Part shown: positions 35,266 through 44,429 of the stretch, piece by piece
Numbering within the stretch: position 1 is the stretch's first letter
How the letters are laid out: every line of letters begins with the position of its first letter
NCBI RefSeq assembly: GCF_007752535.1
Contig: NZ_CP036426.1
Coordinates: forward strand, 2,604,001-2,668,000
DNA from: Tautonia plasticadhaerens
Lineage (GTDB): Bacteria; Planctomycetota; Planctomycetia; Isosphaerales; Isosphaeraceae
DNA length: 64,000 nucleotides
Reading direction: 5' to 3'
Translations under genes and position numbers: made by a program
The notes under the pieces: generated by a model
What the model saw: the letters and a program-made list of their open reading frames with translations, nothing else
Database searches by the model: none
Told to the model about the DNA's origin: nothing

Positions 35266-36616
35266 TCGGGCGCCGGGCCCCGTGCCGGTCCGCCGCTACC
35301 GCTACAGCAAGTGGCGATGGCGGGTGCTCGTCGGCGTGCTGGACGCCGTCGGGGGGCTGGCGATCCTCCTCTGGAGGCTCGCCCGGCCGGTCGGCAACTG
35401 GCCGGATCCGGGGCGGATCCTCGTGGTGCAGCTCGACCACCTGGGGGACTCGGTGCTGTCGAGCCCGATCTTCCCGAGGCTCCGGGCGAGGTTCCCGGGG
35501 GCGTCGATCGACGTGCTGGCCTCGCCGAGCAACCGGGCGGTCTTCGAGGCCGAGCCCCTGGTCGACCGGGTCATCCTGGCCGACCGCAACTGGTTCGAGC
35601 GCCGGCCGGGCCGGTGGGCCCTGGCCTCGGCGGTCTGGTCGATCGGCCGGACGCTCCGACGGGGGCGTTACGACCTGGGGATCGACGTGAGGGGGGACGT
35701 GCTCTCGGTGCTCGTGCTCGCCCTGGCCGGGATCCCCAGGAGGGTCGGCTGGGCGATGGGGGGCGGCGGGTTCCTGCTGACCGACCTGGCCGACTGGGTG
35801 CCGGGGAGGCATGAAGTCGAATCCCGGCTCGCCCTGCTCGACGCGATCGGGGTCGATCGCGTCGGGGACGACGAGGCGAGGGTGTCGGTCCACGTCTCGG
35901 ACCGGGACCGGGCCCGGGTGTCCCGGATGCTCCGGGAGGCCTGGACCGGAGACGACCGGGCGGCCCGGAAGGCGGCCCGGAAAGCCCTGGCGGCGGTCCC
36001 GGCGGGGGGAGGCCCGTCGGCCGAACGGGCCGATCCCCCTGGGGCGTTCCCCGACGAGTTCGAGCCCGACTGGCTGCACGCGGGCCGGTTCGGGGCCTCG
36101 GCCCCGCTGCTCGCGGTGCACCTGGGGGCGGGGACCCTGGCGAAGCGCTGGCCGATCGCCCACTGGGACGACCTGCTCGGCCGGTTCCTGAAGGACGGCT
36201 GGCGGGCGGTGGTCATCGGCGGCCCGGACGACGACGGCCTGGCGGCGACGCTCCGGTCGCATCCCGGGCTGAGGGACTGGACGGGCCGGCTCGCCGTGGC
36301 CGAGACGACCGCCCTGCTGGAGCGGGCCGACCTGTTCCTGGGCGTCGACAGCGGGCCGGCGCACCTGGCGGCGTGCGCGGGGGTGCCCTCGGTGGTCCTC
36401 TTCAGCGGCACGAACCGGGTGGGGCAGTGGCGGCCCTGGTCGAGGCGGAGCCTGGTGCTCCGCCGCGACGTGCCCTGCCGCCCCTGCCACCGCAAGGCCT
36501 GCCCGCTGGCCGATCACCCATGCATGTCGGGGATGACCCCGGATCGGGTCTACGAGGCGTCGAGGCGATGGTGGTCGAGGCTGCACCGGTCGGAGTCCCC
36601 CCATGCACCGCTCTGA
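35240..36616 (+). CDS. GT9 heptosyltransferase-like glycosyltransferase
   Basis: 458 residues from ATG 35240, preceded by GGAGG. GT9 marks: RILVVQLDHLGDSVLSSPIF near residue 55, LLAVHLGAGTLAKRWPIAHW near 290, FLGVDSGPAHLAACAGVPSV near 370, then VLFSGTNRVGQWRPW and a Cys-rich end (CRPCHRKACPLADHPCM) that may bind metal or form disulfides. Family members add heptoses to lipopolysaccharide core. A charged insertion of about 50 residues (235-285) separates the two lobes. The N-terminus has a basic and then hydrophobic stretch (VLVGVLDAVGGLAILLW) that may hold it to the membrane. It overlaps its neighbours on both sides. Confidence 0.92.
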   Translation: MTRSPRQVDRAPGPVPVRRYRYSKWRWRVLVGVLDAVGGLAILLWRLARPVGNWPDPGRILVVQLDHLGDSVLSSPIFPRLRARFPGASIDVLASPSNRAVFEAEPLVDRVILADRNWFERRPGRWALASAVWSIGRTLRRGRYDLGIDVRGDVLSVLVLALAGIPRRVGWAMGGGGFLLTDLADWVPGRHEVESRLALLDAIGVDRVGDDEARVSVHVSDRDRARVSRMLREAWTGDDRAARKAARKALAAVPAGGGPSAERADPPGAFPDEFEPDWLHAGRFGASAPLLAVHLGAGTLAKRWPIAHWDDLLGRFLKDGWRAVVIGGPDDDGLAATLRSHPGLRDWTGRLAVAETTALLERADLFLGVDSGPAHLAACAGVPSVVLFSGTNRVGQWRPWSRRSLVLRRDVPCRPCHRKACPLADHPCMSGMTPDRVYEASRRWWSRLHRSESPHAPL

Positions 36617-36758
36617 GGCCGCCCGGCCGTTCGATTGGCGATCGTGGCTGACGCTCGGCTGGGTCGTCGTCTTCGGGGCCCTGTATGCCCGGATGGTGCT
36701 CCGGGAACGACTGCCGGGGGCGTGGGAGGCGATCGAGGGGATGGCCCGCGCGGGATGA
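36603..36758 (+). CDS. Short single-pass membrane protein ORF
   Basis: 51 residues, ATG 36603 to TGA 36756-36758, beginning 14 bases before the end of the GT9 gene. It has one hydrophobic helix, WLTLGWVVVFGALYARMVL (about residues 14-32), flanked by basic and then acidic ends. Overlap with the upstream gene, codon use like its neighbours and a plausible membrane span argue that it is real. No homologue family is known to me. Confidence 0.55.
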   Translation: MHRSEAARPFDWRSWLTLGWVVVFGALYARMVLRERLPGAWEAIEGMARAG

Positions 36759-36938
36759 GCCCGGGCGTCGTCGGGCGTCGGGGCCGGGGTGCCCGTCGAA
36801 CGGTAGGCGCGGTCGCGGGGGCTCTGCTACGCTGGGCGTCGAGGAGGCGGCCCCGGCGGGGCCGCCCTTGGCGTTCTGCGCCCGAAGACATCTCCCGTCG
36901 CCACCAGGCGATCGAGCCCCCCAGCCAACAGGACGGTC

Positions 36939-39191
36939 ATGGCCGCGGTCGACCCCTATTCCCCCTGCCCGTGCGGCAGCCAGGAGAAGTACAAGTGGTG
37001 CTGCCACAAGGCCGAGGAGCCGGCCTTGAGGGCCGAGCGCCTCATCCGCGGCGAGCAGCTCGACCAGGCCTTGAAGGTCATCGACGAGGGCTTGAAGAAG
37101 GCCGGAGACGCCCCCTGGCTGCTGCTCCAGAAGGCGATCGTCCACGAGCGGCTCGACCAGCCGGGCCCGGCGATCCGGGCCGTCGACGCCATCCTCAGGG
37201 CGAAGCCGGACCACCTCGGGGCCCTGGCGCAGAAGATCCAGCTGACGCTGATGACCGAGGGGCCCGCCCGGGGCGCCGAGGAGTTCCAGTCGGCCCTCTC
37301 GGCGGTCCCGCCGGAGGCCCGGCCGGGCTTCGGAGGGATCTTCCGGATGATCGGCGTGATGCTCGTCCGGGATGAACGGATCCCGGCGGGGATCGCCCAC
37401 CTGGAGATCGGCGCCGCCTTCGAGCCCGAGGACGACCCGATGGCCAAGCAGGCCCTCCGGTCGCTGATGCAGGACGGCGGCCTGTCCCCCTGGCTGAAGA
37501 ACCCCTACGGCCTGAAGCCGGCCCCGGCCTCGCTCCCCGCCGAGGCGAAGCCGCGGTTCGACGCCGCCCTGGAGGCCGCCGACGGCGCGCTCTGGGCCCA
37601 GGCCGCCGCCCGGTTCGAGACCCTGGCGGCCGACGGCATCGTCGAGGCCGAGCACGACCTCGGCATCTGCCGGCTCTGGACCGCCGATGAGGACGGCGCC
37701 GTCGAGGCCCTCCGGCGTTACATCAAGGCCGTCGGCCCCACCCCCGAGGCCGTCGACCTGGAGACGCTCTGCCAGCTCATCGAGCGGATCCCCGACGACG
37801 ACCAGGTCGAGCACGTCCGGCTCACCTGGCCGATCGCCGACCGCCAGGCCTTGCTGACGGCCCTCCGCAAGGCCGAGGAGGCCGACAAGGACGTCGCCTC
37901 CGAGGGGTCCGGCGTGATGGACCAGGACGACCCCGACGCGGACGAGGTCGAGGTCTTCTCGATGCTCGACCGCCCGCGGCCCGAGGCCCGAACCGGCATG
38001 GCCCCCGGCGAGATGGCCCGGGTCGTCGGTCGGGTGCTGGTGGCCGAGGACAGCGTCCTGCTCGACGGCTTCGACGTCGGCAAGCAGTTCGACCGGCTCC
38101 GCGAGCGCTTCATCGCGCTGGCCGGTCCCGGCATCCCGCCCTCCCATCCCAGGACGACGGTCCTGGAGAAGGTGGCGAAGGTCTCGCTGGCGCTCCGGAC
38201 CGAGTGGGTGATCCCCGAGGGCCTGGAGCGTGACGAGGTCCGCCGGATCCAGCGCGAGGAGCAGGCCCGGGTCCTCCGGGAGGTCTGGCCCGAGACCCCC
38301 TTGCCCGGCCTCGGGGGCCGGACCCCCCGGCAGGCCGCCAGGGACGGCGACGCCGAGGTCGCGCTGCGGGCCGCATTCGGCCAGATCGAGGCCGGCCGTT
38401 CCAACCCGGGCTTCGACCTGGACGCCTTCCGGGCCGAGTTGGGCATCCCCGCCGAGCCGACCCCCGACCCGGCGACCGTCGACATCGAGTCGACCCACCT
38501 GGCCCGCCTGTCCCGGATCCCGGCCGAGCACCTGGACAACGACCGGCTCTGGCAGCTGTTCCTCCGCAGCCGGACCTTCGGCCAGCACCGGGCCCTGGAG
38601 CGGTCGGCCCGGGTCCTGGCCGACCGGCCGAGCTTCCTGGAGGGGAAGCATCCGGCCGAGCGACTCGTCGTCTTCGGCGACCTGGCGAACCTCGCCGCCG
38701 GCCGGGGGGAGGTGAAGGAGGCCCTCGACTGGATCGACCGGGGCCGTCGCGAGGAGCCCGCCCCGCACAAGGCCGCCAACGCCCCCCGGTGGGACTTCCA
38801 GGCCGTCCGGATCCGGTCCCGGGCCGAGGAGCCCGAGCAGTGGGTCCCCGAGCTGGCCGTGATCCTGGAACGCTACCGGGAGGACCGGGGCGCCAGCCAG
38901 GTCGTCATGTCGAACCTGCTCGACATGGGCCTGATCCAGATGGCCCCGCACCCCGAGCGGCCCGACCAGATGATGCTCGACAGCCGCCCCCTGATGGCCG
39001 TGCTCTCGCAGTACGGCCCCCGGGTCACCACCGCCTCCGGCGGCCTCGGCGTCTCGGCCACCAAGCCGGAGATCTGGACCCCGGGCGGCCCCTCCGGAGG
39101 CGGCGGAGGGGGCGTCTGGACCCCAGGCGCCCCGGCCGGAGGCGGCGGGGGGCAGGGGGGAGGGCGGAAGATCATCCTCCCGGGGCAGTGA
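36939..39191 (+). CDS. SEC-C motif protein with TPR-like helical repeats
   Basis: 750 residues. The N-terminus PCPCGSQEKYKWCCHK is a SEC-C zinc-binding motif (C-x-C-x8-C-C, residues 10-21), best known from the SecA tail. TPR-like helices follow (RLIRGEQLDQALKVIDEGLK, HERLDQPGPAIRAVDAILRA, AAARFETLAADGIVEAEHDL). The middle (about 330-530) is of unknown type, and more TPR-like repeats lie at 560-640. The C-terminal 40 residues are Gly/Pro-rich with a twice-repeated WTPG phrase. It is probably a cytoplasmic scaffold that may bind ribosomes or the Sec machinery through the zinc motif (inference). It lies 180 bases after the small membrane ORF and has its own start. Confidence 0.88.
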   Translation: MAAVDPYSPCPCGSQEKYKWCCHKAEEPALRAERLIRGEQLDQALKVIDEGLKKAGDAPWLLLQKAIVHERLDQPGPAIRAVDAILRAKPDHLGALAQKIQLTLMTEGPARGAEEFQSALSAVPPEARPGFGGIFRMIGVMLVRDERIPAGIAHLEIGAAFEPEDDPMAKQALRSLMQDGGLSPWLKNPYGLKPAPASLPAEAKPRFDAALEAADGALWAQAAARFETLAADGIVEAEHDLGICRLWTADEDGAVEALRRYIKAVGPTPEAVDLETLCQLIERIPDDDQVEHVRLTWPIADRQALLTALRKAEEADKDVASEGSGVMDQDDPDADEVEVFSMLDRPRPEARTGMAPGEMARVVGRVLVAEDSVLLDGFDVGKQFDRLRERFIALAGPGIPPSHPRTTVLEKVAKVSLALRTEWVIPEGLERDEVRRIQREEQARVLREVWPETPLPGLGGRTPRQAARDGDAEVALRAAFGQIEAGRSNPGFDLDAFRAELGIPAEPTPDPATVDIESTHLARLSRIPAEHLDNDRLWQLFLRSRTFGQHRALERSARVLADRPSFLEGKHPAERLVVFGDLANLAAGRGEVKEALDWIDRGRREEPAPHKAANAPRWDFQAVRIRSRAEEPEQWVPELAVILERYREDRGASQVVMSNLLDMGLIQMAPHPERPDQMMLDSRPLMAVLSQYGPRVTTASGGLGVSATKPEIWTPGGPSGGGGGGVWTPGAPAGGGGGQGGGRKIILPGQ

Positions 39192-39293
39192 CCGCCGGGG
39201 ATCCCCCCCGTGCCGGTCGACGACGGGTGGTCGATGGCGGTCCCGTCGCGGGCTCGCCGAGGCCCGCCCCCCGATCACCCCGAGCCGATCCCT

Positions 39294-39428
39294 CCGACCC
39301 TCCCCCCCGCAGGAGGGGGAGAGGGTGGCCGAAGGCCGGGTGAGGGGGTTCGGTCGAAGCACAGGGCGCGGCGTTCCAGGCCCGGACCCCTCACCCCAAC
39401 CCTCTCCCCGCCTGCGGGGAGAGGGGGC
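39294..39428. repeat. Palindromic repeat pair B-A between the two TPR-like genes
   Basis: Unit B at 39294-39348 (GGAGGGGGAGAGGGTGGCCG type) and unit A at 39386-39428 (CCCTCTCCCCGC, loop, GCGGGGAGAGGG) fill half of the 281-base gap. No ORF or promoter is recognised in the rest. Confidence 0.85.
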
Positions 39429-39472
39429 CAGATTGATCGAGCGCCGCGGCGCGACCCAGTCCAGGAGAATCC

Positions 39473-40765
39473 ATGTCCCCCGACCCCGCCGCCCTCGCCG
39501 CCGAAGCAGCCCTGGCCCTGGTCCACGAGGGCTGGCGGCACTTGCAGCTCCGGCGGCCGCTGGCGGCCTGGGCGAGCTGGCAGCAGGCGATCCGCCTGAA
39601 GCCGGGGGACAAGGCCGCGACCGAGGCCCTGGCACGGCTCGCCGACGCCGAGGATCTGCCGGAGGTCGCCCGCAAGCCCCGTCGCCTGCTCAACCCGGCC
39701 GACGACGAGGCCCGGGGACGCTGGAACGAGACCTTCCGGGGCCGGGATCTGTCGGATCTCGACGCGGCCGCATCCGCCTTCGAGGAGATCGCCGAGGGGG
39801 AGCCGACAGACGCCCCGGCCTGGTACAACCGGGGGCTCTGCCTGGCCTGGCTGGGGCGCAACGACGAGGCGATCGACGCCCTCGACTTTTACGTCCACCT
39901 CGCCGCCGGGCCCGAGCCCGACCTCGCCGCCGAGGCCTGGGCGCTGGCCGAGATCCTCCGGCACGGCGCCGGGGCCGAGCACCGGGCCGACGACCTGAGC
40001 TACGCCTTCGAGGTCCCCTGGCCCGACGACGCCCCCCCCCCCTTCGAGGCCGACCAGGCCCTCGGGGCCGTCCGGGAGATGCCCGTGCCCGTCGACCCGG
40101 CCAGCCTGGAGCCGATGGCGCCGGGGGCCCGGATCGTCGAGTGGCTGGACCGGCCGATGCCCCCCGCCTCCCCCGAGCCGGGCCCGGCCGACCTGCCCCA
40201 CGTCCGCGCGGTGGTGATCCTCTCGCCGGGCCTGCTCCGCTGCTCGGGCCTGGATCGGTCGGCCATCGAGGGGGTGGAGCAGGCCATCGAGGCCCGGCTC
40301 GGCCGGGGCCTGGAGTTCGACCGCAGCAGCACGCCGCTCCCCCTGGCGATGCTCGACGCCTCCGCCGCCACCGTCCGGCTGCCCGAGGGGCTCTCCCCCG
40401 AGGCCCTCCGGCGACTCCAGGCCGCGGCGATCGCCGACGGGTTCGAGCGCCGATGGGTGGCCGTCCCCCGGCTTGGCCTCGGGGCCGGGCTGGGCATCGG
40501 CCGGACGATCGAGGACGAGGAGGCCCCCGCCCGACGATCCCCCCGGGAGGCCGGCGAACTCGCGGCCGAGGGGGACCTCGTCCTGCGGGCGAAGCTCTCG
40601 GGCGTGACCCTCGTCCGGGAGCAGCTGGCCCGGCGGCCGGGGTCGGCCGAGCTGTACCTCGGCTACGACTTCGACCGCCTCCGCCGGAGCCTCGGACTCG
40701 ACGCGCTCGACGCCCCTCCCCCGGGCGTCGACCTGCCGCTCCAGCCCCGAAGGGACCCGAAGTGA
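39473..40765 (+). CDS. TPR-like repeat protein upstream of hisI
   Basis: 430 residues. The N-terminal 170 residues carry TPR-like helices (WRHLQLRRPLAAWASWQQAI; WYNRGLCLAWLGRNDEAIDA with the TPR W/Y-G-A pattern). The second half (about 235-420) is unrecognised and contains VRAVVILSPGLLRCSGLD, VRLPEGLSPEALRRLQAAAI and ELYLGYDFDRLRRSLGLD. AGGAG stands 5 bases before ATG 39473. Its stop overlaps the GTG start of hisI (GTGA), so the two are translated together. It might be a distant relative of the preceding TPR protein. The function is unknown; the link to histidine synthesis is by coupling only. Confidence 0.85.
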   Translation: MSPDPAALAAEAALALVHEGWRHLQLRRPLAAWASWQQAIRLKPGDKAATEALARLADAEDLPEVARKPRRLLNPADDEARGRWNETFRGRDLSDLDAAASAFEEIAEGEPTDAPAWYNRGLCLAWLGRNDEAIDALDFYVHLAAGPEPDLAAEAWALAEILRHGAGAEHRADDLSYAFEVPWPDDAPPPFEADQALGAVREMPVPVDPASLEPMAPGARIVEWLDRPMPPASPEPGPADLPHVRAVVILSPGLLRCSGLDRSAIEGVEQAIEARLGRGLEFDRSSTPLPLAMLDASAATVRLPEGLSPEALRRLQAAAIADGFERRWVAVPRLGLGAGLGIGRTIEDEEAPARRSPREAGELAAEGDLVLRAKLSGVTLVREQLARRPGSAELYLGYDFDRLRRSLGLDALDAPPPGVDLPLQPRRDPK

Positions 40766-41196
40766 CCGCCCCTGAATCCGAATCCGAAGCCCAGACCGGA
40801 CCCGATCCCGCCTTCCTCGACCTCCTGAAGTGGACCGCCGACGGCCTGATCCCGGCGATCGTCCAGGACGCCGAGGGGGGCGAGGTGCTGATGATGGCCT
40901 GGATGGACCGCCCGGCGGTCGTCGACACGCTCCGGACCGGCCAGACGCACTTCTACTCCCGATCCCGCAAGTTGAGCTGGCACAAGGGGGGGACCTCCGG
41001 GCACGTCCAGCACGTCGAGGAGATCCGGGTCGACTGCGACGGCGACGTGCTCCTGATCCGGGCCCGGCAGGTCGGCGGCGCCTGCCACGAGGGCTACCGC
41101 TCCTGCTTCTTCCGCAAGGTCGAGGCCGACGGCCGGCTCGGAGCCACCGGCGCCCCCGTCTTCGACCCCAGGGCCGTCTACGGGGCAGGAAGCTGA
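40762..41196 (+). CDS. hisI: Phosphoribosyl-AMP cyclohydrolase
   Basis: 144 residues, a stand-alone HisI without the HisE half. It opens the adenine ring of phosphoribosyl-AMP to give ProFAR in histidine synthesis, in the cytoplasm. Marks: LMMAWMDRPAVVDTL near residue 43, THFYSRSRKLSWHKGGTSGH at 62-81, the Mg site DCDGD at 91-95, and zinc cysteines at about 92, 108 and 115 (GGACHEGYRSCFF). The GTG start at 40762 overlaps the upstream stop as GTGA. No other his gene is in the window, so the gene is detached from the rest of its pathway. Confidence 0.96.
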   Translation: MTAPESESEAQTGPDPAFLDLLKWTADGLIPAIVQDAEGGEVLMMAWMDRPAVVDTLRTGQTHFYSRSRKLSWHKGGTSGHVQHVEEIRVDCDGDVLLIRARQVGGACHEGYRSCFFRKVEADGRLGATGAPVFDPRAVYGAGS

Positions 41197-41440
41197 GGCA
41201 AGACCGACACCGACACGGATTCCGACCCCAGGGGGCCCGGATTCAAGGCGAAGGGCCCCGGACGACGACCCGGGGGCGATCCCCACGGCCGATCGACCGG
41301 GAGGCCGGCCCGAGGCCCCGGCCCCTCGTCGCTTCTCGCGAACACGACTCCCCGAACTCGGGTCGGGATGGGTAGACTGGACCCTTTCCCGCCCCGTCAC
41401 CCCGCTCGTGCAATTTTTCACAAGCCAAGGATTCGTACCG

Positions 41441-42598
41441 ATGCGCAAGCCGCGTCTGATGGCCCCCGGTCCCGCCCCCGTGCCGGAGGAAGTCCTGCTG
41501 GAGATGGCCAAGCCGGTCATCCACTCGCGAGATCCGCGCACCAAGCAGGGGATCAAGGAGGCCGTCGAGGGGCTCCAGGAGATCCTCAAGACGAAGTCCG
41601 ACGTGGCCATCCTCGCCGCCACCGGCACCGGGGCGATGGAGGCCGCGGCCATCCACGCCGTCCCGCCGGGCAAGAAGGCGCTGGTGCTCAACGCCGGCTG
41701 GTTCGGCCTGCGATGGCTCAAGATCTGCCAGGCCCACGGCATCGAGGCCGAGACGATCGACTTCGAGTGGGGCCAGCCGGTCGACCCCGACCGCGTCTCC
41801 CAGGCGCTGAAGGGCCGGGACGACATCGCCGTCGTCATGGGCACCCTGAGCGAGACCTCCACCGGCACCGGCCACCCGATCGAGGCGATCGGCAAGGTGG
41901 TGGCCGAGACCGACGCCCTGTTCGCCGTCGACGGCATCTCCGGGGTCGGCGCGATGGAGTGCCGGGCCGACGACTGGAAGATCGACTTCCTCTGCATCGG
42001 CTCGCAGAAGGCCCTGATGTTGCCGCCGGGCCTGGCCTTCGTCACCGTCAGCCCGAAGGCCTGGGCGGTCATCGACTCCTTCGAGCCGAAGGCCTTCTAC
42101 TTCGGCCTGAAGGCCGCCCGCAAGAAGCTGGCCGACTGGGACACCCCCTATACCCCCGCCCACACCCTGATCTTCGGCCTGAACAAGTCGCTGTCGATGA
42201 TTAAGGCCGAGGGGATCGAGCGGGTCTGGGCCCGCCACAAGACCATGAGCGAGGCCTGCCAGGCGGGCATCAAGGCCCTGGGCCTGGAACTCTTCAGCGC
42301 CCGACCGGCCGAGGGCCTCACGGCCTTTTACGTCCCCGAGGGGCTGAAGGACTCCGACGTCCGCAAGAAGCTCGACGACCGCTTCGGCATCACCATCGTC
42401 GGCGGCCAGGACAAGGTGAAGGGCAAGATCCTCCGGATGGGCCACATGGGCTACAATGACGAGGTCGACGTCGTCGGGGCCCTCGCCGCCCTGGAGATGG
42501 TCCTCGCCGAACTCGGCCACGAGTTCGAGCCCGGCGCCGGCGTCACCGCCGCCCAGCGGGTGCTGATCGGCCAGGGCAGCCCGGTCGGCGCGTCCTGA
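41441..42598 (+). CDS. Class V aminotransferase (alanine/serine-glyoxylate type), probable serine-pathway transaminase
   Basis: 385 residues from ATG 41441; family similarity begins at RLMAPGPAPVPEEV. Marks of the SerC-like/alanine-glyoxylate group: HSRDPRTKQGIKEAVEGLQE near 27, AATGTGAMEAAAIHAVPPGK near 65, FAVDGISGVGAMECRADDW near 165, and the PLP lysine in IGSQKALMLPPGLAFV near 193. Directly upstream of serA with a hairpin between them. This pairing suggests it makes phosphoserine from 3-phosphohydroxypyruvate, or serine/glycine with glyoxylate. Pathway context favours the first; the sequence alone does not decide. Confidence 0.9.
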   Translation: MRKPRLMAPGPAPVPEEVLLEMAKPVIHSRDPRTKQGIKEAVEGLQEILKTKSDVAILAATGTGAMEAAAIHAVPPGKKALVLNAGWFGLRWLKICQAHGIEAETIDFEWGQPVDPDRVSQALKGRDDIAVVMGTLSETSTGTGHPIEAIGKVVAETDALFAVDGISGVGAMECRADDWKIDFLCIGSQKALMLPPGLAFVTVSPKAWAVIDSFEPKAFYFGLKAARKKLADWDTPYTPAHTLIFGLNKSLSMIKAEGIERVWARHKTMSEACQAGIKALGLELFSARPAEGLTAFYVPEGLKDSDVRKKLDDRFGITIVGGQDKVKGKILRMGHMGYNDEVDVVGALAALEMVLAELGHEFEPGAGVTAAQRVLIGQGSPVGAS

Positions 42599-42609
42599 GC
42601 GTCCTTCCC

Positions 42610-42649
42610 GGATCCCCCGCCCCCTCGACCCCGGGAGGGCGGGGGATCC
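42610..42649 (+). terminator. Perfect 13-bp hairpin between the aminotransferase and serA
   Basis: GGATCCCCCGCCC (42610-42622) pairs with 42637-42649 around a 14-base loop, starting 12 bases after the aminotransferase stop. No T-run follows. It may attenuate or end the upstream transcript, lowering serA relative to it. Confidence 0.5.
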
Positions 42650-42733
42650 GCCGTCCCCCCCTCGCCGCGGCGAACGCCCCGCCCCCGCCTGGATTACCCC
42701 CCGAACGAACCGAGCGACCGGAGCCCGATCGAC

Positions 42734-44368
42734 GTGCCCCATCGAGTGCTGGTGACCGACAAGGTGTCCGAGGAAGGCCTCGCCCTGCTGAAGGCCGAGC
42801 CCGACTTCGAGGTGATCGTCCGGACCGAGCTGGCCAAGGACGTGCCCGGCCTGAAGGCCGCGCTGCGGGAGGCCGACGCCCTGGTCGTCCGCTCCGGGAC
42901 GCAGGTGACGGCCGAGATCCTGGAAGGCCAGACCCGCCTGAAGGCGATCGCCCGGGCCGGGGTGGGCGTCGACAACATCGACGTGCCGGCGGCGACGAAG
43001 AACGGCATCGTCGTGATGAACACGCCGGGGGGGAACACCGTCTCCACGGCCGAGCACACCATGGCCCTGATGCTCGCCCTCTCCCGGAACGTCCCCCAGG
43101 CCGACGCCAGCCTGAAGGCCGGCCGCTGGGATCGCAACAAGCTGACCGGCCGCCAGCTCGAGGGCAAGACCCTGGGGATCATCGGCATGGGCCGGGTCGG
43201 CCAGGCCGTGGCGCAGCGTGCGCTCGGTTTCGAGATGCGGGTGCTGGGCTTCGACCCCTTCCTCTCGGCCGAGCGGGCCACGGAGCTGGGCATCGAGAGC
43301 ATCCCGCACCTGCACCAGCTCTGGGGCCAGTGCGACTACATCACCCTGCACACCCCGCTGACGGCCGACACCAAGGACCTCATCAACGCCGAGACGATCG
43401 CGCAGATGCGCCCCGGCGTCCGGATCATCAACTGCGCCCGGGGGGGCCTGATCGACCCGGCCGCGCTGCGGGAGGCGATCGACTCCGGGCACGTCGCCGG
43501 CGCCGCCGTCGACGTCTTCGAGCCCGAGCCGCCGCCGGCCGACCACCCGCTGGTCGGCCACCCGAAGGTGGTCGTCACCCCGCACCTCGGCGCCTCGACC
43601 GAGGAGGCCCAGGTGGCGGTGGCCGAGGAGGCCGCCCGGCTGCTGGTCGACTTCCTCGCCCGGGGCCAGGTCCGCTTCGCCGTGAACATGGCCACGCTCA
43701 ACCGCGCCGAGCTGGACGACCTCCGCCAGTACCTCGACCTGGCCCGACGCCTGGGGATGCTCCACGCCCAGATGGACCGGGGGATCATCAAGTCGGCGAC
43801 CCTCCGCTACCGGGGAGAGGTGGCCGGCAAGAACACCCGGCTGATCACCGCCGCCTTCGCCGCCGGCTGGATGGAGACGGCCCTCGGCGGCCAGGTCAAC
43901 CTCGTCAACGCCGAGGCCGGGCTCAAGGAGCGCGGCATCACGCTGACGGAGGAGAAGTCGACCGACCCGGGCGACTTCTCGTCGATGATCCAGGCCGAGG
44001 TCGAGACCGACCGCAAGGGCTACGTCGCCTCCGGCACCCTCTTCGGCCGGGAGTTCCTCCGGCTGGTCCGCCTCGGGCCGTACCGGCTGGACGCCCACCT
44101 GGACGGCAACCTGCTGATCTTCACCCACAACGACCGCCCCGGCCTGATCGGCGCCCTGGGCACCGAGTTCGGCAAGCGGGGGGTGAACATCGCCCAGATG
44201 AACGTCGGCCGGGAGACGCAGGGGGGCGAGGCGATCGGCGTGGTCAACCTCGACGCCGTCCCCGACGAGGAGGCGCTGAAGGCCGTCTCCGACCACCCCG
44301 ACGTGATCAGCGTCAGCTTCATCAAGCTGCCCGCCCACGGCGAGCTGCCGAGCTGGCTCCAGCTCTGA
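42734..44368 (+). CDS. serA: D-3-phosphoglycerate dehydrogenase
   Basis: 544 residues, the long SerA type. It oxidises 3-phosphoglycerate to 3-phosphohydroxypyruvate with NAD+, the first step of serine synthesis. NAD fold: IIGMGRVGQAV (GMGRVG 151-156). Catalytic residues: Arg236 (INCARGGLID), Glu263 and His284 (VTPHLGAST). An intervening ASB domain spans about 315-455. A C-terminal ACT domain (LIFTHNDRPGLIGALGTEFG) should bind serine for feedback. The start is GTG 42734. With the upstream class V aminotransferase it forms a serine-synthesis pair. Confidence 0.97.
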   Translation: MPHRVLVTDKVSEEGLALLKAEPDFEVIVRTELAKDVPGLKAALREADALVVRSGTQVTAEILEGQTRLKAIARAGVGVDNIDVPAATKNGIVVMNTPGGNTVSTAEHTMALMLALSRNVPQADASLKAGRWDRNKLTGRQLEGKTLGIIGMGRVGQAVAQRALGFEMRVLGFDPFLSAERATELGIESIPHLHQLWGQCDYITLHTPLTADTKDLINAETIAQMRPGVRIINCARGGLIDPAALREAIDSGHVAGAAVDVFEPEPPPADHPLVGHPKVVVTPHLGASTEEAQVAVAEEAARLLVDFLARGQVRFAVNMATLNRAELDDLRQYLDLARRLGMLHAQMDRGIIKSATLRYRGEVAGKNTRLITAAFAAGWMETALGGQVNLVNAEAGLKERGITLTEEKSTDPGDFSSMIQAEVETDRKGYVASGTLFGREFLRLVRLGPYRLDAHLDGNLLIFTHNDRPGLIGALGTEFGKRGVNIAQMNVGRETQGGEAIGVVNLDAVPDEEALKAVSDHPDVISVSFIKLPAHGELPSWLQL

Positions 44369-44429
44369 CCGGACCGGGCCGACGCCGGGCCGGCATCGGC
44401 ACCGGGGTTGCACCAGAGTCGGGCCGTAT

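Noticed and set aside
39325-40761. Long frame leading into hisI
   Set aside because: It is a shadow of the TPR-like gene that happens to be in frame with hisI; the GTGA junction at 40762 is the natural start.
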